Part shown: piece after piece, positions 10,908 through 19,462 of the stretch
How positions within the stretch are numbered: the stretch's first letter is position 1
Layout: every line of letters begins with the position of its first letter
DNA from: Actinobacteria bacterium IMCC25003
Lineage (GTDB): Bacteria; Actinomycetota; Actinomycetes; Nanopelagicales; Nanopelagicaceae
Assembly (NCBI GenBank): GCA_002284855.1
Contig: CP015603.1
Location: forward strand, 558,001-622,000
Length of the DNA stretch: 64,000 nucleotides
Direction of reading: 5' to 3'
Notes under the pieces: model-generated
Database searches by the model: none
What the model was told of the DNA's origin: nothing
Seen by the model: the letters and a program-made list of their open reading frames with translations, nothing else
Made by a program: the position numbers and the translations under genes

Positions 10908-13580
10908 ATGGCTTCAATTCTCGATCGAATCATGCGCGCAGGCGAAGGCAAGATCCTTCGCGACCTGAGCAAGATCGTCGACAAGGTCAACGCCTTCGAA
11001 GCTTCAATCTCACCACTCTCTGATGATCAGTTGCGTGCTAAGACTGATGAATTTAAATCTCGCCTCAACAAGGGTGAAACGCTCGACGACCTCTTACCGG
11101 AAGCTTTCGCTGTCGTTCGTGAAGCTGCAAAACGCACATTAGGTCAGCGCCATTATGACGTTCAACTTATGGGTGGAGCTGCGCTTCACAAGGGAAATAT
11201 CGCTGAAATGCGTACCGGTGAAGGAAAGACGCTCGTAGCAACTCTTCCTTCTTACCTCAACGCTCTTGCAGGGCGCGGAGTTCACGTCGTTACCGTCAAT
11301 GATTACCTCGCTGAGCGCGATAGCGAATGGATGGGTCGTATTCACCGATTCCTCGGCCTCTCTGTTGGCGTCATTCTCAATAGCATGACACCGACAGAAC
11401 GTCGCGCTGCATATTTATCAGATATTACCTATGGAACAAATAATGAATTTGGTTTCGATTACCTTCGCGACAATATGGCCTGGTCACTCGAAGATTGTGT
11501 TCAACGCGACCACTTCTTTGCAGTCGTGGATGAAGTTGACTCCATTCTTATCGATGAAGCGCGAACACCGCTCATCATCAGCGGACCTGCTGATAAAGCC
11601 ACTAAGTGGTACGTCGAATTTGCCAACATCGCCACCAAGCTTCAACGCGATCTGCACTATGAGGTAGATGAGAAGAAGAAGACCATCGGAATCCTTGAAG
11701 ATGGTGTCACGAAAGTTGAAGAGCTTCTCAAGATTGAGAACCTCTACGAAGCGGCAAATACGACGCTTATTGGCTACCTCAACAACTCTGTACGAGCTAA
11801 AGAACTCTTCAAGCGCGATAAAGATTATGTAGTCATGAATGGTGAGCTACTGATTGTCGACGAGCACACTGGCCGCATGCTCTCAGGACGCCGTTACAGC
11901 GAAGGTCTCCACCAAGCGCTGGAAGCGAAGGAACGCATTGAAATTAAGGATGAAAACCAGACTTTGGCAACCATCACTTTGCAGAACTACTTCCGTCTCT
12001 ACGAAACAATTTCAGGTATGACCGGTACTGCAATGACTGAGGCATCTGAATTCCATCAGATCTACAAGCTCGGAGTTGTTCCAATTCCCACCAACCGCGA
12101 TATGCAACGCATTGATCAGCCAGATTTGGTCTATAAATCTGAGGTCGGAAAGTTCGCCGCGGTCACGCGAGATATCGTCGAGCGCCATCGTAAGGGCCAG
12201 CCAGTTTTGGTCGGAACTGTGAGCGTTGAAAAATCTGAAGAGCTCTCTGCATTTCTTAAGAAAGCGGGAGTTCCACACGAAGTTCTTAACGCCAAGCACC
12301 ACGAACGCGAAGCTGCAATTGTCGCTCGCGCAGGTGTGAAGGGCGCAGTTACCGTTGCTACCAATATGGCAGGTCGCGGTACCGACATCATGCTCGGTGG
12401 AAACCCTGAGTTCATGGCAGATTTCGAACTTCAGCGTCGCGGACTATCTCCCGTCGATAACGCAGAAGAATATGAAGCTGCGTGGCCAGCAGAGATTGCA
12501 AAGCAGAAGGCTGCAATTGCGAAAGAGCATGAAGAAGTGATTGCTCTAGGCGGTCTTTATGTTCTTGGTACCGAACGCCACGAATCACGTCGTATCGACA
12601 ACCAGCTGCGTGGACGTTCAGGTCGTCAAGGCGATCCCGGTGAATCACGTTTCTACCTTTCACTTCAAGATGATCTAATGCGCCGCTTCAATTCAGGAAT
12701 TGTTGAGCGAGTACTTGCCGCCGCAGGTCTTCCAGAAGATGAGCCAATCGAATCCAAGATGGTCTCAAATGCAATCCGCTCTGCGCAGACTCAAGTGGAA
12801 GCTCAGAACTTTGAAATCCGTAAGAATGTTCTTAAGTATGACGATGTTATGAACCGCCAGCGCGAGGTAATCTATAGCGAACGTCGCCTCGTGCTTGAAG
12901 GAAAAGATATTGGCGAGCAGGTCAACGACTTTATGGCTGACACCATCTCTGCCTATGTTCGCGCAGCTGCGGCACAGGGATATGGCGAAGATTGGGATCT
13001 TGCTCAGCTCTGGACCGCTCTTAAACTCATCTACCCAATTTCATTCACGCCCGAACAGATCATTGCTGAAGTTGGTTCATCGGCAGCTCTCGATGTTGAT
13101 TTCCTGGAGTCACGAATCCTCGATGATGCAGCTGCTGCATATAAGAAGCGTGAAGAAGAGCTTGGTGCAGAAGTCTTGCGCGAACTTGAGCGCAAGGTTC
13201 TCCTTTCAGTTCTCGATCGCAAGTGGCGCGAACACCTCTACGAGATGGATTACCTCCAAGAGGGAATCGGACTCCGTGCGATGGCGCAACGTGATCCATT
13301 GGTTGAATACCAGCGCGAAGGATACGAACTCTTCTCTGCGATGATGGATGCAATCAAGGAAGAACTTGCCAGCCTTGTATTTAACGTTGAAGTAACTATC
13401 GAGGGCGATGGCTCAGAGGTAAAGGCGCGTGGCGTCGAAGAGAAGCCTGTGCAGAGCGCACAACTCAAGTACACAGCTGCAGATGAGAACGGTGTTGCAA
13501 CATCAAGTGATGTCTCACGCAATAGCCCATGCCCTTGCGGTTCAGGTAAGAAGTTTAAGCGTTGCCACGGCGCCGCCTAA
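10908..13580 (+). CDS. secA: Preprotein translocase ATPase SecA
   Basis: An 890-residue motor ATPase that pushes secretory proteins through SecYEG. The Walker A loop is in [12 protein letters not shown] around residues 101-108. The DEAD-like box is [17 protein letters not shown]. The second nucleotide-binding half contains [13 protein letters not shown] and the arginine motif [15 protein letters not shown]. The C-terminus has the zinc/SecB-binding motif [13 protein letters not shown]. The length fits SecA1. A ribosome site (GGAAGGTAG) precedes the ATG. It ends convergently, eight bases from the Rv3235-family gene. Confidence 0.97.
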   Translation: MASILDRIMRAGEGKILRDLSKIVDKVNAFEASISPLSDDQLRAKTDEFKSRLNKGETLDDLLPEAFAVVREAAKRTLGQRHYDVQLMGGAALHKGNIAEMRTGEGKTLVATLPSYLNALAGRGVHVVTVNDYLAERDSEWMGRIHRFLGLSVGVILNSMTPTERRAAYLSDITYGTNNEFGFDYLRDNMAWSLEDCVQRDHFFAVVDEVDSILIDEARTPLIISGPADKATKWYVEFANIATKLQRDLHYEVDEKKKTIGILEDGVTKVEELLKIENLYEAANTTLIGYLNNSVRAKELFKRDKDYVVMNGELLIVDEHTGRMLSGRRYSEGLHQALEAKERIEIKDENQTLATITLQNYFRLYETISGMTGTAMTEASEFHQIYKLGVVPIPTNRDMQRIDQPDLVYKSEVGKFAAVTRDIVERHRKGQPVLVGTVSVEKSEELSAFLKKAGVPHEVLNAKHHEREAAIVARAGVKGAVTVATNMAGRGTDIMLGGNPEFMADFELQRRGLSPVDNAEEYEAAWPAEIAKQKAAIAKEHEEVIALGGLYVLGTERHESRRIDNQLRGRSGRQGDPGESRFYLSLQDDLMRRFNSGIVERVLAAAGLPEDEPIESKMVSNAIRSAQTQVEAQNFEIRKNVLKYDDVMNRQREVIYSERRLVLEGKDIGEQVNDFMADTISAYVRAAAAQGYGEDWDLAQLWTALKLIYPISFTPEQIIAEVGSSAALDVDFLESRILDDAAAAYKKREEELGAEVLRELERKVLLSVLDRKWREHLYEMDYLQEGIGLRAMAQRDPLVEYQREGYELFSAMMDAIKEELASLVFNVEVTIEGDGSEVKARGVEEKPVQSAQLKYTAADENGVATSSDVSRNSPCPCGSGKKFKRCHGAA

Positions 13581-13587
13581 CTTTTAT

Positions 13588-14082
13588 CTAAATCATCTTC
13601 AGAGCAGTACATAACCAGCGCCCATCTACGCCCTCAAAGCGGATGACAACTGCACGAAGACGACTTCCGTATCGAATAAGGACGGTAGATTCACAGATTC
13701 CATCGAGTGGTTCCGATTGATGAATGCTCTTAATCTTTCCATTCTCCTTCTGACTTCCCGATTTTCGTAATAGCTCCATGTAAATCACGCGATGGCACCA
13801 GCGAATTAATTGTGCTGGTTGTCTGCGTCCTGCCCATACTTCAACAACGCTCACGATAAATTTCATCGTCCATGCGTGCAGTTCTGGAAGTTCTGTCGCC
13901 GAAGTAGGTATTGGCATCTCATCGGGCTCTAACTCCTCGCCAAATGTTGAAGGTACGAGATAGAGCTTGGCGCTCTGTTGCACATGTTCGCGTACTGGCG
14001 GAGCGAAGAGATCTAAGACAGGGTGGCTCCAGAGAGCTGGATCTTCGGTACTTGAGATGAGTTGAAACGGTGATGTAGTCAT
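13588..14082 (-). CDS. Rv3235-family protein
   Basis: A 164-residue protein from the ATG at 14082; an ATG at 14133 would add 17 residues. The conserved core is VVEVWAGRRQPAQLIRW followed near the end by GSRLRAVVIRFEG and GRWLCTALKM. I recognise this as the Rv3235 family, which is found beside secA across actinobacteria. Function is unknown. No membrane segment or signal peptide is visible. It is convergent with secA and divergent from the SAF-domain gene. The family call rests on motif memory and on synteny. Confidence 0.8.
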   Translation of the reverse strand: MTTSPFQLISSTEDPALWSHPVLDLFAPPVREHVQQSAKLYLVPSTFGEELEPDEMPIPTSATELPELHAWTMKFIVSVVEVWAGRRQPAQLIRWCHRVIYMELLRKSGSQKENGKIKSIHQSEPLDGICESTVLIRYGSRLRAVVIRFEGVDGRWLCTALKMI

Positions 14083-14205
14083 GCCGGGATTCTTTATCTG
14101 AGCCTTACATCGGTAATCAGAGGTAAGTACCAATCCGGCTCATACTTTTAGATGACTGTGCATCTCCAACATTGAAGAAGGTAAGGCGACTCCTACCTTG
14201 CCCCC

Positions 14206-14802
14206 ATGCGACAGAAAAGAAATTCATATACGCGGTTAATTCTCGCAGCCACACTCTGTGGGGCAACGCTCCTGGCCTCCTTCGCAATGTCGATGGCTGC
14301 CAATCAACGAGAAAAGTATTGGGTGGTCCTGCATCCAATTGCAGCCGGTACACAGTTGGAAGCCAGCGACCTTGGACTTCAATCTGTAGTACTTGGCAGT
14401 TCCGAGGGTAATTACCTTCCAGCCAATTCAAATCCGATCGGGTCGATAACACGTAGACAGTTATCATCGGGTGAATTGCTGGGAGGTAATTCAATTACTG
14501 CTCAATCTTCAGCTTTGGTTAATCAGCAAGTATCGATAAGCGTGCGATCTGTCGATATTCCGGCGCAACTGCGCGTTGGTGAAGTCGTCAGTATCTTTCA
14601 ACTCCATGATGCCCAAAATGGTGAAGCAGCGGGCACTACCCAGCATGTTTTAGGCGGAGTATTCGTTACCGCTCTCGATCGCAAAGGCAGCAACTTCGGG
14701 GGAGAAGCAGCTCTCACCGTCTCAATCAATCGAGAGCTAATCCCCGAACTCTTAGATGCAACAACGAGTGGCAGATTGGTTGTTGTCCGAGCCCATGGCT
14801 GA
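14206..14802 (+). CDS. SAF-domain (CpaB/RcpC-like) membrane-anchored protein
   Basis: A 198-residue protein with one N-terminal membrane anchor (about residues 12-33). An SAF-type domain follows: WVVLHPIAAGTQLEASDL, then the second half with LSSGELLGG and SVDIPAQLRVGEVVSI. This is the arrangement of CpaB/RcpC proteins of Tad pilus systems. It overlaps the ParA-like gene by eight bases (ATGGCTGA), so the two are translationally coupled. No pilin, CpaF ATPase or TadB/C gene is present in the window. It may be a leftover or a repurposed pair. The domain call is good; the role is unknown. Confidence 0.8.
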   Translation: MRQKRNSYTRLILAATLCGATLLASFAMSMAANQREKYWVVLHPIAAGTQLEASDLGLQSVVLGSSEGNYLPANSNPIGSITRRQLSSGELLGGNSITAQSSALVNQQVSISVRSVDIPAQLRVGEVVSIFQLHDAQNGEAAGTTQHVLGGVFVTALDRKGSNFGGEAALTVSINRELIPELLDATTSGRLVVVRAHG

Positions 14803-15880
14803 GGTCGAAAATAACTCAGTAGCAACCGCTATTCGTGGGGCAGAGTTTGAGGGATTTGTTGCAGGAACTCTCTTTAGCCAAGGCTGGAACGTCACATATA
14901 GAGCGCTCGATATTGAATCACTCCTTACTCACCTCGATAGCACTGCACATGCAATCTCGCTTCTTCTTATCTCTACCGATGTCGAAGGGCTCACACCTGA
15001 CAATCTTCACAAGATCAGCAAGAGAGGAATCAAATTCTTCCTCTTTGCCTCTACGACATCGGCGCAAGATCTCTATCCTGAATCAGTACCGCAACCCACA
15101 TCATCGCTAGAACTTCTCGGACTCATCCGAGGCTCACTTCGAACCCCCATGATTCGCGGCGCCCGTAAAGAGAAGGCTCGAGCACGAACAATCGCTATTG
15201 CATCGCCATCTCCAACATCTGGGTGCACCACTCTGACAATCAACCTCGGGGCAGAACTTGCTCAACTGGGCCGCAAAGTATTGATTGTTGATGCCCATGC
15301 CTACTTTCCCGCCTTTGCGATTCGCTTAGGAGAGCGTGGGCTCAATGCATCGACAGAATTCCGTAGCATCTCACCACAGCTATGGGCGCTAGAAATCACC
15401 CAATCAGAAATCAGCGGCGCAATATCCGCTCTCGAACGTGCGCGAACGGAATTCGATTACATAGTGATTGATCATGGAACCATCAAAGATTTCCCAGGAA
15501 TTCTCACTGGACGTCGATGGTGCAGCGAGGTATTCAACTGGATCACAACATGTGCTGATGAGCTATGGATTCTGAGCAAGATAGATCCACTTGCAACTGA
15601 GAGATTTAAATTGCTCAGCACTGAGCTGGCTAGAAATTCCATAAAGCCACAACTCTCTTTTATTCACTCTTTGAGCAATACCCCTAAGCGCAATAAAGCT
15701 GATAGCGATTCCTTCCTACAGATTGTGACTACGCTCCGCCCAGCTCGAGTGATTCAGTATCCGTGGGATTCTCGGAGCGTTCTCGCTGCAGAAGATCAGA
15801 GAAGTACGCTCCTAGAATCAAATGAGAGAGGGGTTCTTCGTAAAACCATTGCGCAAATTGCGGGTGAATTAACGTCTTAA
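14795..15880 (+). CDS. ParA/MinD/CpaE-like protein with degenerate P-loop
   Basis: A 361-residue protein from the ATG at 14795, overlapping the SAF gene; an in-frame ATG at 14756 lies deep inside that gene. Residues about 1-125 look like a receiver-like fold, as in CpaE. The ParA-type ATPase fold follows. The deviant Walker A should read KGGxGKTT, but here it reads SPTSGCTT (about residues 137-144), so both lysines are lost. LIVDAHAYFP and FDYIVIDHG match the Walker A' and B strands in position. It probably cannot hydrolyse ATP in the usual way. Partner and location are unknown; CpaE relatives place Tad pili at the pole. Confidence 0.75.
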   Translation: MAEVENNSVATAIRGAEFEGFVAGTLFSQGWNVTYRALDIESLLTHLDSTAHAISLLLISTDVEGLTPDNLHKISKRGIKFFLFASTTSAQDLYPESVPQPTSSLELLGLIRGSLRTPMIRGARKEKARARTIAIASPSPTSGCTTLTINLGAELAQLGRKVLIVDAHAYFPAFAIRLGERGLNASTEFRSISPQLWALEITQSEISGAISALERARTEFDYIVIDHGTIKDFPGILTGRRWCSEVFNWITTCADELWILSKIDPLATERFKLLSTELARNSIKPQLSFIHSLSNTPKRNKADSDSFLQIVTTLRPARVIQYPWDSRSVLAAEDQRSTLLESNERGVLRKTIAQIAGELTS

Positions 15881-15899
15881 CTTCTTATAGTCTTAGCTC

Positions 15900-16289
15900 A
15901 TGCGCGGATATCTAGCTATGACAGCTACCGAGGTTGCCGAATTTATGGCATCCGGCAACTTCGATGTCTCGGATATCTATGCCCCAACCTCGCAATTCAT
16001 TGTTGATCATCAAGATCTGGATGATGAAGAGATTGAGTACACACTTTCTATGGTCGCTGCCGAAGATGCAATAGAGATGAAGACGCCCACATCTGGCACA
16101 GCATGCGTCTTAGCCTTTGAGGTCCCAGCCGAATCCATTGCTGAGAGCCACGACATGTCTATCTCACTCTCAGCGCCACTCGCGTGGGAGAACCTCGAAT
16201 GTCTCTTTGAAGTCTCTGCCGATGGAGAAGATCTCACCTGGTTTGCAACCCAAGAGATCGAAGCGAACCTACCGAATTGGCTGAAGTGA
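15900..16289 (+). CDS. DUF6912-like small acidic protein
   Basis: A 129-residue acidic protein beginning MRGYLAMTATEVAEF; a second ATG at 15918 is possible. The middle contains DDEEIEYTLSMVAAEDAI, then a strand-rich half with VLAFEVPAESI. This pattern resembles DUF6912 proteins found near secA/pdtaS in actinobacteria. No catalytic or membrane features are visible. It ends six bases before pdtaS and may be cotranscribed with it. The family assignment is from memory of the pattern and is moderate. Confidence 0.65.
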   Translation: MRGYLAMTATEVAEFMASGNFDVSDIYAPTSQFIVDHQDLDDEEIEYTLSMVAAEDAIEMKTPTSGTACVLAFEVPAESIAESHDMSISLSAPLAWENLECLFEVSADGEDLTWFATQEIEANLPNWLK

Positions 16290-16295
16290 TTCGCT

Positions 16296-17768
16296 ATGGC
16301 ATCTATCGAAGATTATGTACAGGGCAGGAGCTCGCTCTCACCAGAGCAGGTGCACCGCCTGCGCGAACTCGTGGCCGATTGGCAACTTCTCTCTGATCTT
16401 TCATTCGCAGATCTCATTCTCTGGGTTCCGCTCCGTAAAGATTTCAAGAGCTGGCCAACTGGCTATGTAGCTGTTGCGCATATTCGCCCCACTACTGCTG
16501 CAACGCTCTTCCCGCACGACGTTATCGGAGAAGAAATCTCTCATGGTTCGCGCCCGCATATTGATCAAGCACTCTCTGCTGCAGAAATTATTCGTGATAC
16601 CCAACCCGAACCTATGGGTGAGTTCATGGTGAAAGAAGAAACTATTCCTGTAATGGTTGATGATCAGGTGATTGGAGTAATTTCGCGTCACCGTAATTCA
16701 GAGCTCATGCGCCAACCATCAAGACTTGAACTCAATTACCGCGAAATTGCCCACAATCTCTATCGAATGATTGCAGAAGGAACTTTCCCTTATCCCGATG
16801 CAGGTTCACTCTTTGATCCCGCTCCACGAGTAGGCGATGGGCTTATCCGCCTTGATGTCAACGGTGTTGTTTCTTATGCAAGCCCGAATGCGCGCTCTGC
16901 ATTTAGTCGTCTTGGTTGGATGAGTGAAGTTGAAGGCCATGTCTTAGGCGATGTAGCGCAATCACTTGCACGCGTTCGTCCAGATGCACAAGAAGAGACG
17001 ATTGCTTTAGGTCTTACTGGTAAAGCGCTAAAACGAGTTGAAATCGAAAATATCGGTGGGACAATCGATTTCACAGTACTTCCACTACTTAAATCCGGCG
17101 ATCGTATCGGTGCAATTGTGATGCTCAATAACGTGACAGAACTTCGTCGTCGCGAACGGGAACTTGTCACGAAAGATGCCACTATTCGCGAGATTCACCA
17201 CCGTGTGAAGAACAATCTGCAAACAGTTTCAGCACTGCTGCGACTACAGGCGCGACGCATCGAAGATCCTGGCGCAAGTGCGGCGCTCAATGAAGCTGTA
17301 CGTCGTATTGCTTCAATTGCCCTCGTTCATGAAACACTCTCAAGTAGTCGAGATTCATCTGTTGCATTCGATGAGGTTCTCGACAGCCTCGTCTCACACG
17401 CCCTCGAACTTAGCCCGCGGATGAATGAGCTCCGAATTGAGAGGACGGGAAAGTTAGGTTCACTCGAACCGCGTATCGCGACCCCGCTTGCACTGGTAAT
17501 TACTGAACTCATTCATAATGCGCTCGAGCACGGGTTGGCTGAAGAAGGCCTTGCTTTAGGAATCCATGTCTCGATTTCTGGCTCAGAGTTATCAGTCACG
17601 ATCTCCGATGATGGCGTTGGCTTCCCTGAGGGATTTGACATCGCAACTTCACCAAACTTGGGACTTCAAATTGTTCGCACTCTTACCGAGAATGAATTAC
17701 GCGGAAATCTCACTTTGATTTCAGATGAGAAAGAGACGCGAGCAGTTTTAACTTTTCCTAATAATTAA
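16296..17768 (+). CDS. pdtaS: Cytoplasmic sensor histidine kinase PdtaS
   Basis: A 490-residue soluble kinase. The N-terminal GAF-like domain (about 1-150, containing DWQLLSDLSFADLILWVP) is followed by a PAS domain (about 175-285, with GDGLIRLDVNGVVSYASPN). Next is an HisKA_2/HWE-type kinase core with EIHHRVKNNLQTVSALLRL; the phosphoacceptor is His301 or His302. ATP-site motifs include NALEHGL and SDDGVGFPEGF. The domain order and wording match Rv3220c closely. PdtaS phosphorylates the ANTAR antiterminator PdtaR, which is not in this window. It is convergent with whiB1, as in M. tuberculosis. Confidence 0.93.
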   Translation: MASIEDYVQGRSSLSPEQVHRLRELVADWQLLSDLSFADLILWVPLRKDFKSWPTGYVAVAHIRPTTAATLFPHDVIGEEISHGSRPHIDQALSAAEIIRDTQPEPMGEFMVKEETIPVMVDDQVIGVISRHRNSELMRQPSRLELNYREIAHNLYRMIAEGTFPYPDAGSLFDPAPRVGDGLIRLDVNGVVSYASPNARSAFSRLGWMSEVEGHVLGDVAQSLARVRPDAQEETIALGLTGKALKRVEIENIGGTIDFTVLPLLKSGDRIGAIVMLNNVTELRRRERELVTKDATIREIHHRVKNNLQTVSALLRLQARRIEDPGASAALNEAVRRIASIALVHETLSSSRDSSVAFDEVLDSLVSHALELSPRMNELRIERTGKLGSLEPRIATPLALVITELIHNALEHGLAEEGLALGIHVSISGSELSVTISDDGVGFPEGFDIATSPNLGLQIVRTLTENELRGNLTLISDEKETRAVLTFPNN

Positions 17769-17777
17769 AAGCAAAAA

Positions 17778-18044
17778 TTAATTATTTGCGTTATCTGCAA
17801 GACGGGCACGATTACGTGCCGCGCGACGTTTCAAGGCGCGACGTTCATCTTCAGATAGCCCGCCCCATACTCCGGCATCTTGACCCGATTCAAGAGCCCA
17901 TGCCAGACAAGCATCTTTGACGACGCAGCGATTACAGACTTTCTTTGCCTCTTCGATCTGAGTGATGGCAGGGCCGGTATTTCCGACAGGGAAGAAGAGC
18001 TCAGGATCTTCATCACGGCAAGCAGATTGATGTCTCCAATCCAT
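17778..18044 (-). CDS. whiB1: WhiB1-type Fe-S transcription factor
   Basis: An 88-residue WhiB protein with cysteines at residues 9, 37, 40 and 46, which are the cluster positions of M. tuberculosis WhiB1. GVWGG follows at 58-62, then a strongly basic tail RRALKRRAARNRARL for DNA binding. WhiB1 binds a NO-sensitive [4Fe-4S] cluster and the primary sigma factor. It lies tail to tail with pdtaS, ten bases apart, repeating the Rv3219-Rv3220c arrangement. The upstream 133 bases run to the tRNA-Arg gene. Confidence 0.94.
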   Translation of the reverse strand: MDWRHQSACRDEDPELFFPVGNTGPAITQIEEAKKVCNRCVVKDACLAWALESGQDAGVWGGLSEDERRALKRRAARNRARLADNANN

Positions 18045-18177
18045 GGCTCTACCTCCTCTTCAAATCTTGTGATTACGCCCAGCGCATTGTGGGCAAGGGG
18101 TAATTCTCTCGTTATCGAGATAGTTAAACAAGAAGGTAGCGAAAGAGATTTGCCGAATACGGGTGATTTACATCGCG

Positions 18178-18249
18178 TGCCCCCGACAGGAATCGAACCT
18201 GTGCACCTGCCTCCGGAGGGCAGTGCTCTATCCCCTGAGCTACGGGGGC
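18178..18249 (-). tRNA. tRNA-Arg (anticodon CCG)
   Basis: The reverse strand folds into a complete cloverleaf. The acceptor pair is GCCCCCG/CGGGGGC. The anticodon stem CTGCC/GGCAG encloses the loop CTCCGGA, giving anticodon CCG. The T loop is GGTTCGATTCC. The discriminator is A and CCA is not encoded. It lies between whiB1 and msrA. Confidence 0.96.
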
Positions 18250-18276
18250 GCAGGTACAAGGGTAGGTTATCCGACT

Positions 18277-18804
18277 ATGAACAGTTCAGAGAAAGCATAT
18301 TTTGCAACCGGATGCTTCTGGGGCGCTGAGCGTCGCTATTGGAATATTGAGGGCGTTCTTGAAACAAGCGTTGGATATATGGGAGGAGTTCGAGAAAACC
18401 CTTCTTATGAACAGGTCTGCACTGGAGTTACAGGACATGCGGAAATGGTTGAAGTCACCTTTGATCCATCAATCGTGACATATCGCAGACTTCTCGAAGA
18501 GTTCTGGGTGATGCACGATCCCACTTCGCTCAATCGCCAAGGTGGAGATATCGGCACTCAATATCGCAGCGCCATCTTTACAACATCAGAATCTCAACAG
18601 CTACAGGCTGAAGTCACACGCGATGTATATCAAGCAGCCCTCACTCGCGAAGGAATTGGCGAGATAGTTACTGAGATCAAGAGCGCTGAAGGAGTTCCGT
18701 ATTATTTGGCAGAGGAGTACCACCAGAAGTATTTACAGAAAAATCCCAACGGATACGATTGCCACTCATCTACGGGAGTGGCTTTTCCTGCCATTGCACC
18801 ATAG
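18277..18804 (+). CDS. msrA: Peptide methionine sulfoxide reductase MsrA
   Basis: A 175-residue MsrA that repairs methionine-S-sulfoxide. The catalytic Cys is in ATGCFWGAE near residue 13. GGDIGTQYRSAIF is the conserved middle motif, and a late Cys in YDCHSSTG can act as resolving cysteine. I start at the ATG at 18277 because earlier in-frame ATGs (for example 18163) read through the tRNA-Arg gene on the other strand. It is a single-domain enzyme without MsrB fusion. The 3' end meets the convergent glycosylase gene. Confidence 0.95.
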   Translation: MNSSEKAYFATGCFWGAERRYWNIEGVLETSVGYMGGVRENPSYEQVCTGVTGHAEMVEVTFDPSIVTYRRLLEEFWVMHDPTSLNRQGGDIGTQYRSAIFTTSESQQLQAEVTRDVYQAALTREGIGEIVTEIKSAEGVPYYLAEEYHQKYLQKNPNGYDCHSSTGVAFPAIAP

Positions 18805-18810
18805 CTAACG

Positions 18811-19428
18811 TTAACTAAGCGCACGCCAGCAGTACCAGGCAACAACGCTCCTGTAGGGACGATACTTTTCGCCCTTCTTGTAGAGCACCTTAGGTTCAAT
18901 CTCTTCTTTGAGCGAGTGGATCTTCTCCCAACCTCGGCGCACCCCTAGGTCGCCTGTCGGCCATATATCTAGACGGCTCAGTTGATGCATCATAAACATA
19001 TCGACGGTCCATGGACCGATGCCCCATAGCGAAGTGAGTTGGTCAAAGATCACTTGGTCGTCATCAATTTCATGAAGTTTATTGATATTAATTTTCTTCG
19101 AAAGCGCAGCATCAGCAAGGCCTTGAATCGTTTTGAACTTAGCGCCAGAGACACCGGCTTCTCGCATGTCTGCTTCAGATATTTCAGCGATACGACCCGG
19201 AACCATACGTCCTTTGGCTAGGCCCTTTACGCGCCCATAAATAGTGTCGGCAGCCTTCACTGCTAATTGCTGAGAGATAACTGATTCTACGAGCGCCTCA
19301 AAGTGAGTGACAGGCTTGGGGTTTCTACCCAAAGTGCATAAAGGGTGAGCCTCAATTACTTTGGCAAGTCGCACATCTCGTGAAGCTAAATCACGCGCAA
19401 TCTTTTTCATTTGAGACTCCGTGACCAT
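18811..19428 (-). CDS. DNA-3-methyladenine glycosylase-like HhH-GPD protein
   Basis: A 205-residue base-excision glycosylase; an ATG at 19410 would give 199 residues. The fold starts with HFEALVESVISQQLAVKAA. The helix-hairpin-helix is LWGIGPWTVDMFMM, and the catalytic Asp sits in PTGDLGVRRGW. This is the AlkA/MagIII-like small form without an Fe-S cluster or Ada fusion. It removes alkylated purines from DNA. It shares a bidirectional intergenic region with the aminotransferase gene, 34 bases apart. Confidence 0.88.
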   Translation of the reverse strand: MVTESQMKKIARDLASRDVRLAKVIEAHPLCTLGRNPKPVTHFEALVESVISQQLAVKAADTIYGRVKGLAKGRMVPGRIAEISEADMREAGVSGAKFKTIQGLADAALSKKININKLHEIDDDQVIFDQLTSLWGIGPWTVDMFMMHQLSRLDIWPTGDLGVRRGWEKIHSLKEEIEPKVLYKKGEKYRPYRSVVAWYCWRALS

Positions 19429-19462
19429 GGAATAACTTTATTCTCAGTGACATACTAAGTCC

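Noticed and set aside
14172-14200. Imperfect hairpin AAGGTAAGG/CCTACCTT before the SAF gene
   Set aside because: Short, with a bulge, and not followed by a T run; it could be chance.
14117-14494. 125-residue reading frame on the minus strand
   Set aside because: It is the antisense of the SAF-domain gene and has no family features or ribosome site.
18163-18276. N-terminal extension of msrA
   Set aside because: It is the reverse reading of the tRNA-Arg gene; the family start GCFWG fits the ATG at 18277.
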